The notes under the pieces were generated by a model, which ran no database searches, was not told the DNA's origin, and saw only the letters and a list, made by a program, of their open reading frames with translations. A stretch of DNA of 64,000 nucleotides from contig OX422211.1 of the NCBI GenBank assembly GCA_949130495.1, positions 449,917,219-449,981,218 of the forward strand. Reading direction: 5' to 3'. Shown here in pieces: positions 47,495-59,001 of this stretch. The first letter of the stretch is position 1; every line of letters begins with the position of its first letter. Source of the stretch: Sambucus nigra (lineage: Eukaryota; Streptophyta; Magnoliopsida; Dipsacales; Adoxaceae). The translations under genes and the position numbers were made by a program.

Positions 47495-47920
47495 TGTTGG
47501 GCCATACTTTGGGCTCAATAAATTTAAATGATTTATCATAATGGCTCCTTTGTACACCGTGAAACTCTTACCAAAGTTTGAGGACTGAGTTAGGCGGCAC
47601 TTTCTTCGTGGTATGTGCGTTATGATTAGTAGCACTCAAAAGTTATCCAGAGCAGTCATTTTTCAATCGTCGTTTCAAGCTTCCCAGTACTCTCCCATTT
47701 TCTTCGAGTTCTAGCGATTCGCGTTCTCTTCTCCAGGTCTTCATTCTTGTTGCTTTCGATCTTCCTCATCATTTGGGCTTGTGATTCTTCATTGTCCAAA
47801 TCGAACTTTCACCTTGTAAGTCCCTTAAGCCTTCTATTTGTATTTTCTCTTTGAATTTGTAGTTTTTTAGGGTTTTTTAGGGGTAATAGATCAGTGTCTG
47901 TGTTTAGGAAGTTTTATAAT

Positions 47921-48981
47921 ATCCCAGAGTTGGTAAAGATTGAGTGCGCCTCTCCCCCTTGAAATGTTAGAGAGATAGAGGGTGCCTATTGGATTCATGT
48001 CTTGTTGCTTTCCCAGGGGGGACTTACTTTTCCTCCCAACAATCTATTCTTGCACTTACTTGGTTATTTTAACATTGTTCCTACACAGTGTTTTCCCAAT
48101 GCGTGGAAGATAATCAATGGTGTCCATAGAATAAATCAGCTTTATGGCATCAAATTAGGGCTCGCCGAGGTCTGTTTTTGTTATTCCTTCTCTCGAACTA
48201 GTTCTGGTGTCCTCTATCTCAAAGCCAGGAGTCCCGATAGGGTATTGGTAGTAAATCTACCTGATTCCCATAAGGACTATTGGCAAGATGGCTTCCTTGC
48301 TAGAAATTGGCAGTTTTACCCCCAGACTGAGGGATCGGGGTCTGATAGGTTCTCTGTTCCCTTTTATGGGGAAGAATATATAGGTAGTCTCAGCTCTGTT
48401 CTTTCAATTTCTTTACTGATTTGTGATATTTCTAACTTTTCTCTATTTTTTCTTCAGCGAGGTCGAAGAACTTGGAACCTGCCCTCAGCGAGGTTTGTCT
48501 CTCTGAGTTGGTCAAAGCTTGTAACATTAGGGAGCCCTTAGCTGACGGTGAGCACCCCCGATCTGCAGCCTTCTTGCTCAAGTATAAGAACATTGGCTCT
48601 AGTTTTATAGAGAGTCCGGTAGATATCATTCCTGAGTTTGATTCCTCCGAAGAAGCTACTGCTGATCCCATCCAGTTCGACGAGGAGGAGAGTAGTTTTG
48701 AGAGTGACATCAGAGGAGGTGTTGAAGGCAATTTTGGTGAGGGGAGATCCAGTGGTGATAGTTTTTCTGACTCGGGAGAGGTTTCTGAAGCCCAAGACTC
48801 TTCGAGCATGTCCAGTAGCTCTAGCGAGGAAATGGTTCCTCCAAGGAAGAATTTGATCTGAGATGACGATGATGATGACCATGTGCTCCTTGCTCAGAGG
48901 TCGAAGAAGCAAAAGTCCAGTATTGGGGTTGTGGCTACTAGTTCCTGGGCTACTGCTTAGGAGCAGGAGAGGAAGAGGAAC

Positions 48982-49019
<38 letters not shown>

Positions 49020-50027
49020 GAAGGAAGAGGAAAGAAAAAGGATAGAAGAAAAGAAGAGGATGGAAGAGAAGAAGAGAATGGATAAGAGAGGAGGAAAATG
49101 GAATCAAGGACGAAGGTAGGGTAGGCCTTAGTCCCCGTGTCCGCATTGCCCGAGGGGGCCTCAGTGGCCATTTCTCCTCAACTGTCCCCTGCACTGCTCG
49201 AGAGGGCAGTCCTTCCTGCTGACCGTCAAAAGGCGATGGGGACTGACTAGTTAGCTCTACAGGTGAGCCATAGGCTAGCCTTATTAAGTCTATATCTCTC
49301 CTTTAATGTCTCCTAATTTCTATTTGCTTCCCCTTTCTAATATCTTATTTTTCTCGCAGTTCCTAACTTCGCCGTGCTCTATTGTTCTCGCGATGAGCTG
49401 GTAAAGAAAAATGTTGAGCTGGACTAGCAGAATGCTGCTTTAAAGTTAAAGGGTACGAAGCTCGAGGCTGGTTTGAAGGTTGTTGATGCTGCTCGGGCTT
49501 CTTCTGACCTAGCCCTTGCAGAGGCCAATCGAGAGAGGGAGGCAACGGTTAAAGAGTTGAACGAGCTCAGGCAAGCCTATGACCTTGTCTACTCGAGTAA
49601 GTTAGCTGTCGTGGAGGAGAACAGGGTGCTGACAGAGCAGCTAAAAGAAAAATATTCTCAGGCATCTACCATCAAGGATGACTCTTATAACACTGGCTGG
49701 GCTGCCGCATATGAAGACGCCGAGGTTCAGATAGGCTACATCAGCCATCAAAACTTTAAGAAAGGCTGGACTAAGGCCCTCCTAGCTACTGGTGTCGATG
49801 TTGACTCTCCTCTGTTCGACGAGCATGACCTGGGCCTGAAGCCAACTGTGGATGAAGAAGCCCCTACCCCATCCATCGAAGGTGTTCATCCTGCCTCCCA
49901 AAAAATTCCTATCGAGGTTCTCCCTACTCAAGCGACAGAGGTTATCCCTGCTGAGAGGGGTGCTTCTACTGTCACTGACAAGGGGAAGCAGCTAGCTACT
50001 TCTGGGCAGCCTGAGGTTTCTAGTTAA
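47921..50027 (+). pseudogene. Antisense PF04195-like gene inside minus-strand Tat element
   Basis: Exon after TATCCCAG (47920). The first clear frame reads EGAYWIHV, then FPPNNLFLHLLGYFNIVPTQ, FPNAWKIINGVHRINQLYG and DYWQDGFLARNWQFYP, matching the plant 'putative gypsy type transposon' domain. A 74-base GT-AG intron (48384-48457) joins EEYI to ARSKNLEPAL through one split codon, in frame. The next exon is acidic and S/E/D-rich, with a TGA at 48859 and a GA repeat encoding E/R. A second likely intron is 49263-49359. The last exon (open from 49473; one TAG upstream) is a coiled coil with ARASSDLALAEANREREATV and ends at 50027. An upstream non-coding exon may end at TTGTAAGT near 47815. Function unknown; Tat elements are known to carry antisense frames here. 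Confidence 0.7.
48985..49015. repeat. (GA)n microsatellite in the antisense gene
   Basis: AGAGAGAG run in the second exon. It would encode alternating E and R, and length change here can shift the frame, which may explain why the reading before and after it does not stay in one frame. Confidence 0.85.
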
Positions 50028-50299
50028 TTTACTTCTAATGTTAATTTTGTATCTTCTCTTGTAATTTTCCTTTTTGCTACACGATGTACTTTGACACTTA
50101 TTAATGAAATGAAAAGGTTTCTTCTCCCCAGTGCACTGATTTATTTTTCTTTTCGTTGCCATTTTTATTGCTTGTAGTCGATTGATGTTTATGATTATAT
50201 ACCAGTCACTTCTCAATTGGAAAGAATGCTTAGTCCTGATGTGAGCTTAGAAGTTCATCATACCTTTGTGAGGATTTGCAAATCACTATGATTAAGGAA

Positions 50300-51110
50300 C
50301 AAGCGCTTTATAGAGAAGGCTAAGCTTGTTGGAAAAACTGAAGGACAGGCTCCAAGAGATGGAGGAAGTTGGTGCCTCAGTCTAAGAGGAGGTGAATACA
50401 TTAAGAGCGAAGATTCTAGATGCTTTCGAGATTAACCAGGTTGTGTAGATCTTCAGCACGATAATGAATCTTTGAGGAGAGAGGACTCTCGACTTAGGGA
50501 GCATGCATCGAGCACCGCTCCTGCCGTATTACGAGGTTCTTCCTCGTCGTGAGTCAAAACTGGCCCGAGCGGCATTCCTCCTGTGAAGGAAGGCTATACC
50601 CCTCCAATAATTCCGCGAGCAGGTAAGAATGCCAGGACTTCAGCTAGGGAAATGGAAGAGCTTCGTGGTGATGTCTAGCGAGCGTATGTGATTGTTGCTG
50701 GGCTCCAAAGGGACGTCACCCGATTGAGGCACTTGTTTAAAAAAGGACCTCAATGAGTGTGGGTCGATGGTTATAATTAGGGTTGGCTAGATGCTCGAAT
50801 GAGGTTGATAGAGTTTGAAGAGCTCGCCTTCATTAGGGGGTGGTTGAGTGCCTTGGGAGCTGCAAGTTCCAAGGAACTCAATGCTCTGTTATCGGCATGA
50901 AATATCTCCTTCCACTCGAATGCCTAACGCCTTCCAAAGAGATGATTAGTGGATACCCATTGATTCTATCCCTCAGTAACTATTGGAGTCGTATGCGAAC
51001 GAAGTCAAGGAAGAGTTAGTTCCCCCTCCTGATGATGGTAGAAGAGCTCAAGTGGCTGATTATCTTGCTCGGAGGCCTCACCCTCACTAAAATTCTCTTA
51101 GTAGTAACTC
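50300..51110 (+). pseudogene. Second antisense coiled-coil remnant
   Basis: Plus-strand pieces LLEKLKDRLQEMEEVGASV, then a stop, EEVNTLRAKILDAFEINQVV, NESLRREDSRLREHAS, MEELRGDV and finally ELVPPPDDGRRAQVADYLAR before a stop at about 51090. Composition and heptad spacing indicate a coiled coil. It lies downstream of, and in the same direction as, the PF04195-like gene, so it may be a further exon set or a duplicate of its C-terminal part. At least four stops or shifts. Confidence 0.45.
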
Positions 51111-51799
51111 TCTGTATTTTGTATTAAAGTGATGTAAAGTCGATGTTTTGGGCGAGCTCACCGACTAAACATGTTTTGTACTTGCTGTAAATGTGATGAA
51201 TTAATATAAAATTTATGTTTTGGGCAAATTTTCCGACTAAACAAGTGTCTTATATTTTCCACATCTTTGCTCAAAAATCTTGAGCCTATCTTGGCTAACT
51301 AGATTTGTATGTTCGCACTATCAAGTAAGTGTCCTTCCAGTCCAGTATGCAAATGAGATACCATTCTGCCTCACTTTACCTTTTAGGCTGTGTCGTCACA
51401 CTCCCTTAGGCCTAAGTGTGGCAATTGGCGAGGACACATCTGGTGTTGGATGTTCTATCCGATTAGGATTTTTTTTCAAACAAACATTATTTGGTGACCA
51501 ATTTTGACTTGGCCATATTACCTAAGGATCTCCTGTAGGGTTTCATATATTGCTAGGGGAAATGTTAAGAGGTCTTTCATATTTCATAATGAAAACCTGA
51601 GGAGGGTCATTTCCCTACTATAGTGTAATGATCAGTGTGCCTGTTACTTGGAAAAGGTGCGTGGGTTATAAAGTTTATGCATTGACACCTTGTAAATTAG
51701 CTTAACTGATACTTCGTAGAATGCAACTGCCAAATAACTTTTCATTAATGATAAGGAAAATGAACTTCCAGTTCCATAACTAAAGAACAAAAGAAGAAT
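51111..51799. other. Spacer between antisense region and integrase
   Basis: No convincing gene. A TTTTGGGC(G/A)A-containing block of about 65 bases is duplicated at about 51125-51260: GATGTTTTGGGCGAGCTCACC and TATGTTTTGGGCAAATTTTCC, each followed by GACTAAACA. Confidence 0.5.
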
Positions 51800-52189
51800 C
51801 TAAAAATAGAATTTCTTGAGATTGGTTGCGTTCCATGCTCGAGGTATCTCTCTGCCTTCCAGTGTTTCTAAGTGATAGGCACCTTGTAGATTATCTCTTG
51901 TTATCTTGAATGGTCCTTCCCAGTTTGGCCCTAGCTTGCCGTCTGATGGTTTTATTGCGCTGCCCATCACTTTTCTAAGGACATAGTCCCCAACTCGGAA
52001 TGCCCTTGGGTTGACCTTCTTGTTATAGTGCCTTGCGAGCTGTTGCTGATAGCTCGCTAGTTTCACTAGGGCTAGTTCTCGGCGCTCATCAGCTAGGTCG
52101 AGCTCAGCGAGCAACGCTAGATCATTATGGCCCTCGTCGACAAGGCTGTACCTCATTATTGGAAAGCCTGCTTATAATGGGATGACTGC
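51800..52189 (-). pseudogene. Tat integrase C-terminal part
   Basis: 118 open residues: EGHNDLALLAELDLADERRE, LASYQQQLARHYNKKVNPRA, FRVGDYVLRKVM, GKLGPNWEGPFKI and ETLEGREIPRAWNATNLKKF. This is the standard end of Tat integrase. Just upstream, AVIPL-stop-AGFPIMRY connects across the copia insertion to TYGM at 62101. The natural stop is at 51800. Confidence 0.9.
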
Positions 52190-54196
52190 AGAAAAATGCG
52201 TTACTAAAGACGTTTATGAAAATAAACTATTTAAGTAACTCCGAGTTGTTTTTTGAAGAAACTCTTTTCTTAAATCAAAAAGGATTAATCACAAGATGTG
52301 TTTAATAAATTACTATGTACGAGATCTATTCAAGATTTAAGCAACAAGTTTAAAAAATAATTTAAACCAGTTTTAAACACAGCACAACCAAGAATGAGAT
52401 GAGAAAATGTAGAAGGCTTCTGTTCACAATTTTTACGTGGTAAAACCTCACCAATTGAGGAAACATCCACGACTCCCTCTACGGAGTAAAAAGAAAAATC
52501 CACTAAAACAAATATATGAGTTACAAACTATATAACTAACATGTAGACAACTCATACCTATATAAGTTTAGGAATGTACCCTCTGGTGTCCTTAAACTTC
52601 TCTGCAGTTCTGATTGTAGATGTAGTTCTCCTAGTTTGTCAACTTTTGATTTGTTCCAGCACTTTACGTCGACTTATCTTCTCAAGATCTTATCACCAAC
52701 ACTTTTCGTGTTGTAGGGTGTAAGTGTTTGTGAAGGTGCTCTCTAACACATGCATGCACACACACACACACTTATTAAGTACAAACAGTCCTAACAAATT
52801 ACAGTTTACACTATATGCAGTGATCTTTTCTTTTTCTTTCTTCTTAGAAAACTTTGAACCTTTTTGACCTTTCAAATTATCCCAGAATCCACGGATACCT
52901 TGCTAAGAAGACAGACAAAGTCTTAATCAATCTCAGAATTTAAAACAAAAACTTTTTGAGATTGAAAACCTCCAAGTGAGATTCCAAACTAGGTCAAAGG
53001 TTTAGTTTACAAGAACAAGAAACATAAAGCATTTTATTGTTGATTTCAAAGTAAGAAAAAGTTTTAGAGAAAACAATCAACAATATATTTCTCAAGATGA
53101 GAGATAAAATGAAACTAAGTGTAATGTAACATGAATAACTCAGATCTGAGATTTCTATGGAAACAGAAACTAGATCTAAGTAAAAGTCTAAGTTGGAAAC
53201 AAGATCTCACGAACACAAGGTTACAGCATCCAAAATAACTCAACTCAAACTCTCAAACACTCAAGAACACTCACGATGGTGTTTTTGGCTATGGTGTTTT
53301 GAAGAAGTGTTTGGGTTAGGTTTGAAGAGGATTTGGACAAAGTTAGGGTTTCTAACTTTCTTCTCTCTCTTGTTTCTCTCTTCTCTCTCTTCTATCTTCT
53401 CTCTCTTCTCTCTCAATACTTTGAGGAAATGAAATGGCAAAAATCTTCGAAGTCTAAGAGAAGACCCCCTTTTATAGGGTGAGAGGAAGGTTCGAGATAT
53501 CTGATCCAAACCAAGGGCTGAGATTGAGTCAATTTAGATTGACTTGAATCTAATGGCTCACACAAGGCGGTGCTTAAACGAGCGCTGATTGGCTTAAAGA
53601 GTTACATGGGGATTCATCAAGGCAACATGCAGACCATTGATAAGAAATGATCCAAGGGCTGAAAACTCACGCGACTAATGTCTCAGTAAAGAAACACAAA
53701 TCTAACCAATCAGAGGCAGACAGGTATTGGCTAGTTATGAGATGTTAAATGTGCGTTAAAACTAATTACAAAGCACACCCTGAAGTCTCTGTCGCTTTTG
53801 GATTCTACCCAAGGTAACTTTAGGCCATAAAATACAACAAGTCATATTAAGAGATTGACCCCAAAACGTTTTAAAACAAGTTTTAATTATTAAAAACATG
53901 ATTTAAAAATGTTTAAAAAATCCCAAAAAAATTATTAAAAATCAAACTTAGGGATTTAAACACACACAACACATATACACACATACTTATGCAATGTGAT
54001 GTGCAAAAGATGAATTCTAAGTGTGTGAGTGTTGGCAATAGTCTCTTGATCATAACAAGAAAGAGAGATGAATAGGCAATCCAACTTCTGAGGCTCTTTG
54101 GTTTCTAGGTAGACACAATTTTGTCACAATTTCCAAACTAGATGAGCACTTATACAATATAGACTCAAGTGAGTTAAAGGTATAAGGGCTTAAATC
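52190..54196 (-). repeat. 3' LTR of copia copy 2
   Basis: Colinear with 60095-62100 over the whole length. The first bases are GATTTAAGCCC instead of TGTTGAAGCCC, and the last are TTTTTCT instead of TTTTTCA. It contains a (CA)7 run near 52757, a CT-rich tract at about 53360-53420 and a TATA box. Confidence 0.93.
53469..53476 (-). promoter_or_regulatory. TATA box in 3' LTR of copia copy 2
   Basis: Minus-strand TATAAAAG in CACCCTATAAAAGGGGGTC. The equivalent site in the 5' LTR is 61372-61380 (TATAAAAAG), the likely promoter of the element's RNA. Confidence 0.65.
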
Positions 54197-54206
54197 TTCC
54201 CCTTTG
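54197..54206 (-). promoter_or_regulatory. Polypurine tract of copia copy 2
   Basis: Minus-strand CAAAGGGGAA directly precedes the 3' LTR. Confidence 0.8.
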
Positions 54207-54505
54207 GAAATATGAGACAAAATCTCCTTTGAGTCATCTTGGACTCGTAGGGCAACAAAAAAAATAAAAACTTATTCCTATCAAAATTCTATCTACCCAA
54301 ATCCTAGAAATCAAAAAGTACATAACTCAACTAAGTACATTTGAATACCTTATTACAACTGTAAAGAGTAACACTACAACAAGAACCTGCAATAATTCAC
54401 TAAGATCAAGCTATTTAGAATATGCAAGAGTTGAATAGACTCAAATTTCTCCCCCATTTTGTCTCAAACGGACAAAGGGAAAAACTTGGATAAACAGCAA
54501 AAAGA
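54207..54505 (-). other. 3' untranslated part of copia copy 2
   Basis: About 300 bases between the polyprotein stop and the polypurine tract. No gene seen. Confidence 0.7.
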
Positions 54506-56323
54506 TTAATCAGCATAAACCATTCCAATAGATTTACGTAATGAAATGAATCTATTATAATCTAGAGGTTTGGTAAACATATCTGCGAGTTGTAGATCAG
54601 TAGGTAGATAATTGATTTCTAACTCCTTAGATTCAACCAATTCACGTATAAAATGATGTCTTATTTTAATATGCTTTGTTCGCGAGTGTTGAACAGGATT
54701 TTTAGAAATATTAATCTCACTTTGATTATCACAATAGAGATGTAATTGGTTTTCTTGAATACCATAATCACTTAGCATTTGTTTAAGCCACATTAATTGA
54801 GAACAACAGCTGCCAGCAGCTATGTATTCAGATTTAGCTGTTGAGAGTGATGTGCAGTTTTGTTTTTTACTACTCCATCCTACTAAGTTATTACCTATAT
54901 AATAACATGCTCCTGAAGTGCTTTTACTATCATCAGTACACCCAGCCCAGTCAGCATCAGTGTACCCAATTATAGTGCTTGGTGTGTCATTAGTGTACCA
55001 AAGACCTAGATTTAGAGTGCCATTTACATATTTAATGATACGTTTAACAACATTCAAGTGGCTCTCTTTAGGGTTACTTTGATATCTAGAACATACACAC
55101 ACATCATACATAATATCAGGACACGAGGCAGTAAGATATAGTAAAGTGAATAGCATACTATGATATAGAGTAGGATCTACAGATGTTCCATTGTCATCTT
55201 TAAAAAGTTTTAGCGTAGTACTCATGGGCGTTTTAGCATTTTTAGCACTCTCAAGGCCGAATTTCTTAACGATCTCTAAAGCGTACTTAGATTGCGAAAC
55301 AAATAATCCTTCTGGATTTTGTTTGACTTGGAGACCTAGAAATAACTGTAACTCTCCCATAAGGGACATCTGAAATTCCTTACTCATAATTTCAGAAAAG
55401 GATTTTACTTCTGAGGTAGAAGTTGATCCAAATATAATATCGTCTACATAAACTTGATCAATCGTAATGTGTTTGTCAAAATGTTTGACAAATAAAGTTT
55501 GGTCATTTCCACCTCTTTTGAAACCTTTATCCAAAAGAAAATTGGAAAGTCGCTCATACCAAGCTCTAGGAGCTTGTTTAAGGCCATATAAAGCCTTTTT
55601 CAGATGAAATACATGATTTGGATGCTTAGGGTCAACGAACCCTTTAGGTTGTTCTACATAGGTTTCCTCAGCCAGTATAGCATTAAGGAACCCAGATTTG
55701 ACATCCATTTGATATAATGTAAAACGGATGTGACAAGCTATAGTGAAAAGCAGACGAACTGATTCTAAACGAGTAACAGGGTCAAAGGTCTCATTAAAAT
55801 CAATTCCTTCTATTTGGGAGTATCCTTGAGCAACTAATCTAGCTTTATTTCTAATTATTATCCCATTTTCATCAGTTTTATTTTTGAAAATCCAATGAGT
55901 ACCAACAACCTTTTTGTGATCAGGACGTGGAACAAGATACCATACATCATGAATGGCAAATTGTAAAAGTTCATCCTGCATAGCAGAAATCCAGTGAGAG
56001 TCATTCAATGCCTCATTTACACTCTTTGGTTCCACAAGGGAAACAAAACATGCATAATGTGCATAATTTCTAAGTTGGGATCTTGTACGCACTGGCTCAC
56101 TAGGGTTGCCAACAATGTTGTTTATGGGATGATCTTTAGAAACCCAGTTAGGTACTTCAGGTGTCTCAATAGGTAATGAATTATCTATTGCAGAAGGGTC
56201 ATTTTCTAAAATATTTGAGGACTCTTCCTCAATAGGTAATTCACTAGTCTTGCTTTCTACAGTAGTGTCACTAACAATTACATTTATGGATTCCATCATG
56301 GTTTTAGTACGAAGATTATACAC
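54506..56323 (-). CDS. Copia copy 2 reverse transcriptase and RNase H
   Basis: 605 uninterrupted codons to the natural stop. Residues 1-90 are the integrase-RT linker. The RVT_2 core spans about 105-345, with WIFKNKTDENG (144-154), YQMDVKSGFLN (catalytic Asp about 207), LKQAPRAWYERL and the YVDDIIFG box (292-299). RNase H follows with GYTDADWAG (first Asp about 455), LSTAKSEY (Glu about 499), YCDNQSE (Asp about 532) and LADMFTKPL (last Asp). It makes DNA from the element RNA and removes the RNA strand. All catalytic residues are present. The reported start is not a true initiation site; this is the C-terminal part of a longer polyprotein. Confidence 0.93.
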   Translation of the reverse strand: MYNLRTKTMMESINVIVSDTTVESKTSELPIEEESSNILENDPSAIDNSLPIETPEVPNWVSKDHPINNIVGNPSEPVRTRSQLRNYAHYACFVSLVEPKSVNEALNDSHWISAMQDELLQFAIHDVWYLVPRPDHKKVVGTHWIFKNKTDENGIIIRNKARLVAQGYSQIEGIDFNETFDPVTRLESVRLLFTIACHIRFTLYQMDVKSGFLNAILAEETYVEQPKGFVDPKHPNHVFHLKKALYGLKQAPRAWYERLSNFLLDKGFKRGGNDQTLFVKHFDKHITIDQVYVDDIIFGSTSTSEVKSFSEIMSKEFQMSLMGELQLFLGLQVKQNPEGLFVSQSKYALEIVKKFGLESAKNAKTPMSTTLKLFKDDNGTSVDPTLYHSMLFTLLYLTASCPDIMYDVCVCSRYQSNPKESHLNVVKRIIKYVNGTLNLGLWYTNDTPSTIIGYTDADWAGCTDDSKSTSGACYYIGNNLVGWSSKKQNCTSLSTAKSEYIAAGSCCSQLMWLKQMLSDYGIQENQLHLYCDNQSEINISKNPVQHSRTKHIKIRHHFIRELVESKELEINYLPTDLQLADMFTKPLDYNRFISLRKSIGMVYAD

Positions 56324-56745
56324 TCGATAAGATCTACTATTAGGCGAGTATCCTATAAATATGGCTTTATCTCCCCGGCTCTCAAATTTAGATAAGTGTT
56401 ACCTATCTTTGCATACATAACAAGTACTGCCAAAGGTTCTAAGATATTTGAGATTAGGCTTCTTATTGTACCAAAGTTCATAAGGGGTTTGTTTAGAATT
56501 TTTTCTAAGATAGACTCTATTAATGATGTGACACGCAGTACGAATAGATTCTACTAAAAATATTTAGGTAAGTTCTTGGCATGTAACATGACACATGCCA
56601 TCTCTTGCAAGGTACGATTCTTTCTCTCGGCGATTCCATTTTGTTGAGGAGTCTTGGGAGCACTGAACTCGTGTTTGTAACCATTATAGTCACAGTATTC
56701 TACAATACCGGTGTCTTTGAATTCACCACCTCTATCACTACGGAT
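56324..56745 (-). pseudogene. Copia copy 2 integrase, C-terminal half
   Basis: After the TGA at about 56746 the frame continues IRSDRGGEFKDTGIVEYCD (second catalytic Asp), HEFSAPKTPQQNGIAERKNR (catalytic Glu) and MACVMLHAKNLP. A second block near 56560, with a shift, leads into the linker. Apart from these breaks, the sequence is close to intact. Confidence 0.85.
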
Positions 56746-58090
56746 TCAATTTACTTGAATGTCCTTTTCATTTTCAATCCTAAGAGTTTTTAGGAAGGTT
56801 TGAAAAGTGTCAGACTTTTGTTTTAGAAAGGCTACCCAAGTAAATCTAGTGAAGTCATCAACCATAACTAGGATGTAACTGTGTCCACAAAGACTAACAG
56901 TTTGGGAGGGACCCATTAGGTCCATATGGATGAGTTCTAAGGGATTAGAGGTGAGAATGTCTTTGACTTTCTTATGAGGGGCCTTAACAATTTTACCTTC
57001 TTGATAGGAACCAAAAACAATATTATGAATGGGTTTAATTTTTTGAATTCCTCTTACTCTGTCTTGAGTAGACAATTTACTAAGATTATCGTAATATATG
57101 TGACCCATTCTGTTATGCCATATCTCGTTGTCATCCATTCTGGAAACATTACAAGTTTCAGAATTGTTCTTGACAGTGTAACAGTTGTCAGGAGTTCTGA
57201 ATCCAGTAATTATGCATTCACCTTTTTCATTTAAAATCTTGCAATTGTTCTTTAAAAAGGTAACAGTATGGTCTGAGTCACAAAATTTCGAAATGCTAAG
57301 TAAGTTGGCCTTTAGACCTTTAACTAGAAGAACATCTTTAAGAATAGGAAGCCCATCTTCTTGGAGAGTTCCTTTGCCTATGATTTGAGATGAAGCTCCA
57401 TCACCAAAAATGAATTTACCACCAGCATATCTGGTTTTGTTTAAAAGTTTAGTTTCATCTCCTGTCATATGCTTAGAACATCCAGAGTCTAAATACCAAC
57501 GAGGTGATGTGTGTTCGGCTTTTAAAGTAGTAACAACAATATTACACTTCATCTGAGGTAATAGATCATCTTTTCTAATCCAAATTGCTCTAGTTTTCAA
57601 CTTGCTCTTATGAGCTCTCAACCCATAGAATTTGCGAGCATTAGATTTTTTCTGAAAAATGTTTTGCGCATGATTTTGAATTTTGTGAAAGACTTGAGCA
57701 TTTGGTTTAGGAAAATACTTAGGATTCCTTCTAGGAAATGTTCTTTTAGGTTTGGTCTTTCTCTTTCTATAGTTAGAGTTTTTATCTGGTTGTCTAGGAA
57801 GTATATAATTGTTTCGACTCCTCCTAGAATAGTTATAGTTCTGGTAAGTACGAGGATTATAGATAGGTTTGAGAAGTCTCCTAGCATAGAAACCATCGAA
57901 ACAATGACCATATATGTCACAGTAGGAGCAATAAAGATTGCTCAAGATGGGGGTCTCCTTAGGAAAGTCTCTAAACAAAGGTTTAATAGAGTTTTGAGGC
58001 TGAACTATATTTCTAGGTGGTACAGGTTTGAATGCAGACTCACTCTTCCTAATAGAAGGGCAGACGTAATTATCCTTAGGTAAACTTTCA
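56746..58090 (-). CDS. Copia copy 2 protease, pre-integrase and integrase N-terminal half
   Basis: About 440 open residues, with the segment from 57978 continuous for 410. It opens with a basic R/N/Y-rich part with paired Cys (YCSYCDIYGHC), then SPRWYLDSGCSKHMTGDETK (protease, Asp-Ser-Gly), NLLSISKFCDSDHTVTF, EIWHNRMGHIYYDNLSKLS (gag-pre-integrase His), and LELIHMDLMGPSQTVSLCGH with MVDDFTRFTWVAFL (integrase core, first Asp). In the zinc-binding part the expected C-x2-C is missing (NIVFGSYQEGK), so that motif is mutated. It ends at a premature TGA. Confidence 0.88.
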
Positions 58091-58098
58091 TGTCTAGA

Positions 58099-59001
58099 TT
58101 AACTCGATTCCCCAATGTTAAAACTTTGATTTTTCGAATCAAACTCAGTTTTTATGGAATGAAAATCTGGGCATGTTTCAATAGGTCTTTTGCCTCCTGA
58201 CACAAACTTGATAGGTTCAAAATGTTTTGTTTGTGTTTTCAAATTGGGACAAAATCCTATGCCAGTTCGATCATCAGAATTGGTTTTAGATTCAGTAACA
58301 AATTCATCAAAACAGTTAGAATTATTTTCAAATTTTGTAAATTTTTTTAAAACAGTTGCTGTCTTTTCTTTGGTTTGTTCCAATTTTAACAATGTCCCTT
58401 TGTACTTTTTCTCCAGAATTTCATTTGTTTCAGTCAAATTTTTCAGTTTTTCATCAAAAACTTTAATTTCACTTTCATGAGTTAGACATTGGGTAGTGTA
58501 CTCTTCAGCATTTAGTTTAACTATCAGGCTTAAATCTTCCAATTTCTTGGTAAGATCTTTAACAGTCTTCTCTAGTCTAGCGCTTTTCTTGAGAGTCTTA
58601 GTGTTAAGTGTGTGAATGTCTAGGAGGTCTTCATTGTCCGAATCACTAAGTGTGGTGTGTGGAGTGACCCCTAACGATTCATTTGTTAAACTCACACACC
58701 CATTGACATCGTCATTGTCACCATCCCTTTGACTCACACACCCCGAGGTAGTATATGCAACATTGTCAGTAATCAAAGCATCTAAACCAGTAACAACCAC
58801 ATTCGAATTATCAGTCATAGAGTTATTTGGTTCATCCTTATTAACAAACATGGGCATGTCATCATTATAAATAATCTTTGCAAAGACGGACATGCAAGGA
58901 TCAAAAGCATCTGATGACTCAGGTTCCTCATTTTTAGAGTCGCTTGAATCATCCCATGTTTTGCAGATGTTAGCTCTAGTGTGTTTGTTTTGAGTGTTCA
59001 A
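58099..59001 (-). CDS. Copia copy 2 Gag C-terminal coiled-coil region
   Basis: 300 open residues. The N-terminal half is acidic and N/S/D-rich. The C-terminal half (about residues 135-235) has K/L/E heptads (ARLEKTVKDLTKKLEDLSLI, KLKNLTETNEILEKKYKG), a predicted coiled coil. It lies directly after the zinc knuckle. Long coiled-coil Gag tails occur in SIRE-like copia elements. A stop at 58099 separates it from the protease segment. Confidence 0.8.
   Translation of the reverse strand: MNTQNKHTRANICKTWDDSSDSKNEEPESSDAFDPCMSVFAKIIYNDDMPMFVNKDEPNNSMTDNSNVVVTGLDALITDNVAYTTSGCVSQRDGDNDDVNGCVSLTNESLGVTPHTTLSDSDNEDLLDIHTLNTKTLKKSARLEKTVKDLTKKLEDLSLIVKLNAEEYTTQCLTHESEIKVFDEKLKNLTETNEILEKKYKGTLLKLEQTKEKTATVLKKFTKFENNSNCFDEFVTESKTNSDDRTGIGFCPNLKTQTKHFEPIKFVSGGKRPIETCPDFHSIKTEFDSKNQSFNIGESS

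Noticed and set aside
48538..49194. 218-residue minus-strand frame opposite the antisense gene
   Set aside because: Low-complexity L/S/P-rich translation of the GA repeat and acidic exon; the spliced plus-strand reading explains the region.
57610..58083. 157-residue plus-strand frame within copia copy 2
   Set aside because: Overlaps the protease/integrase coding region on the other strand, which has clear catalytic motifs; a shadow frame.
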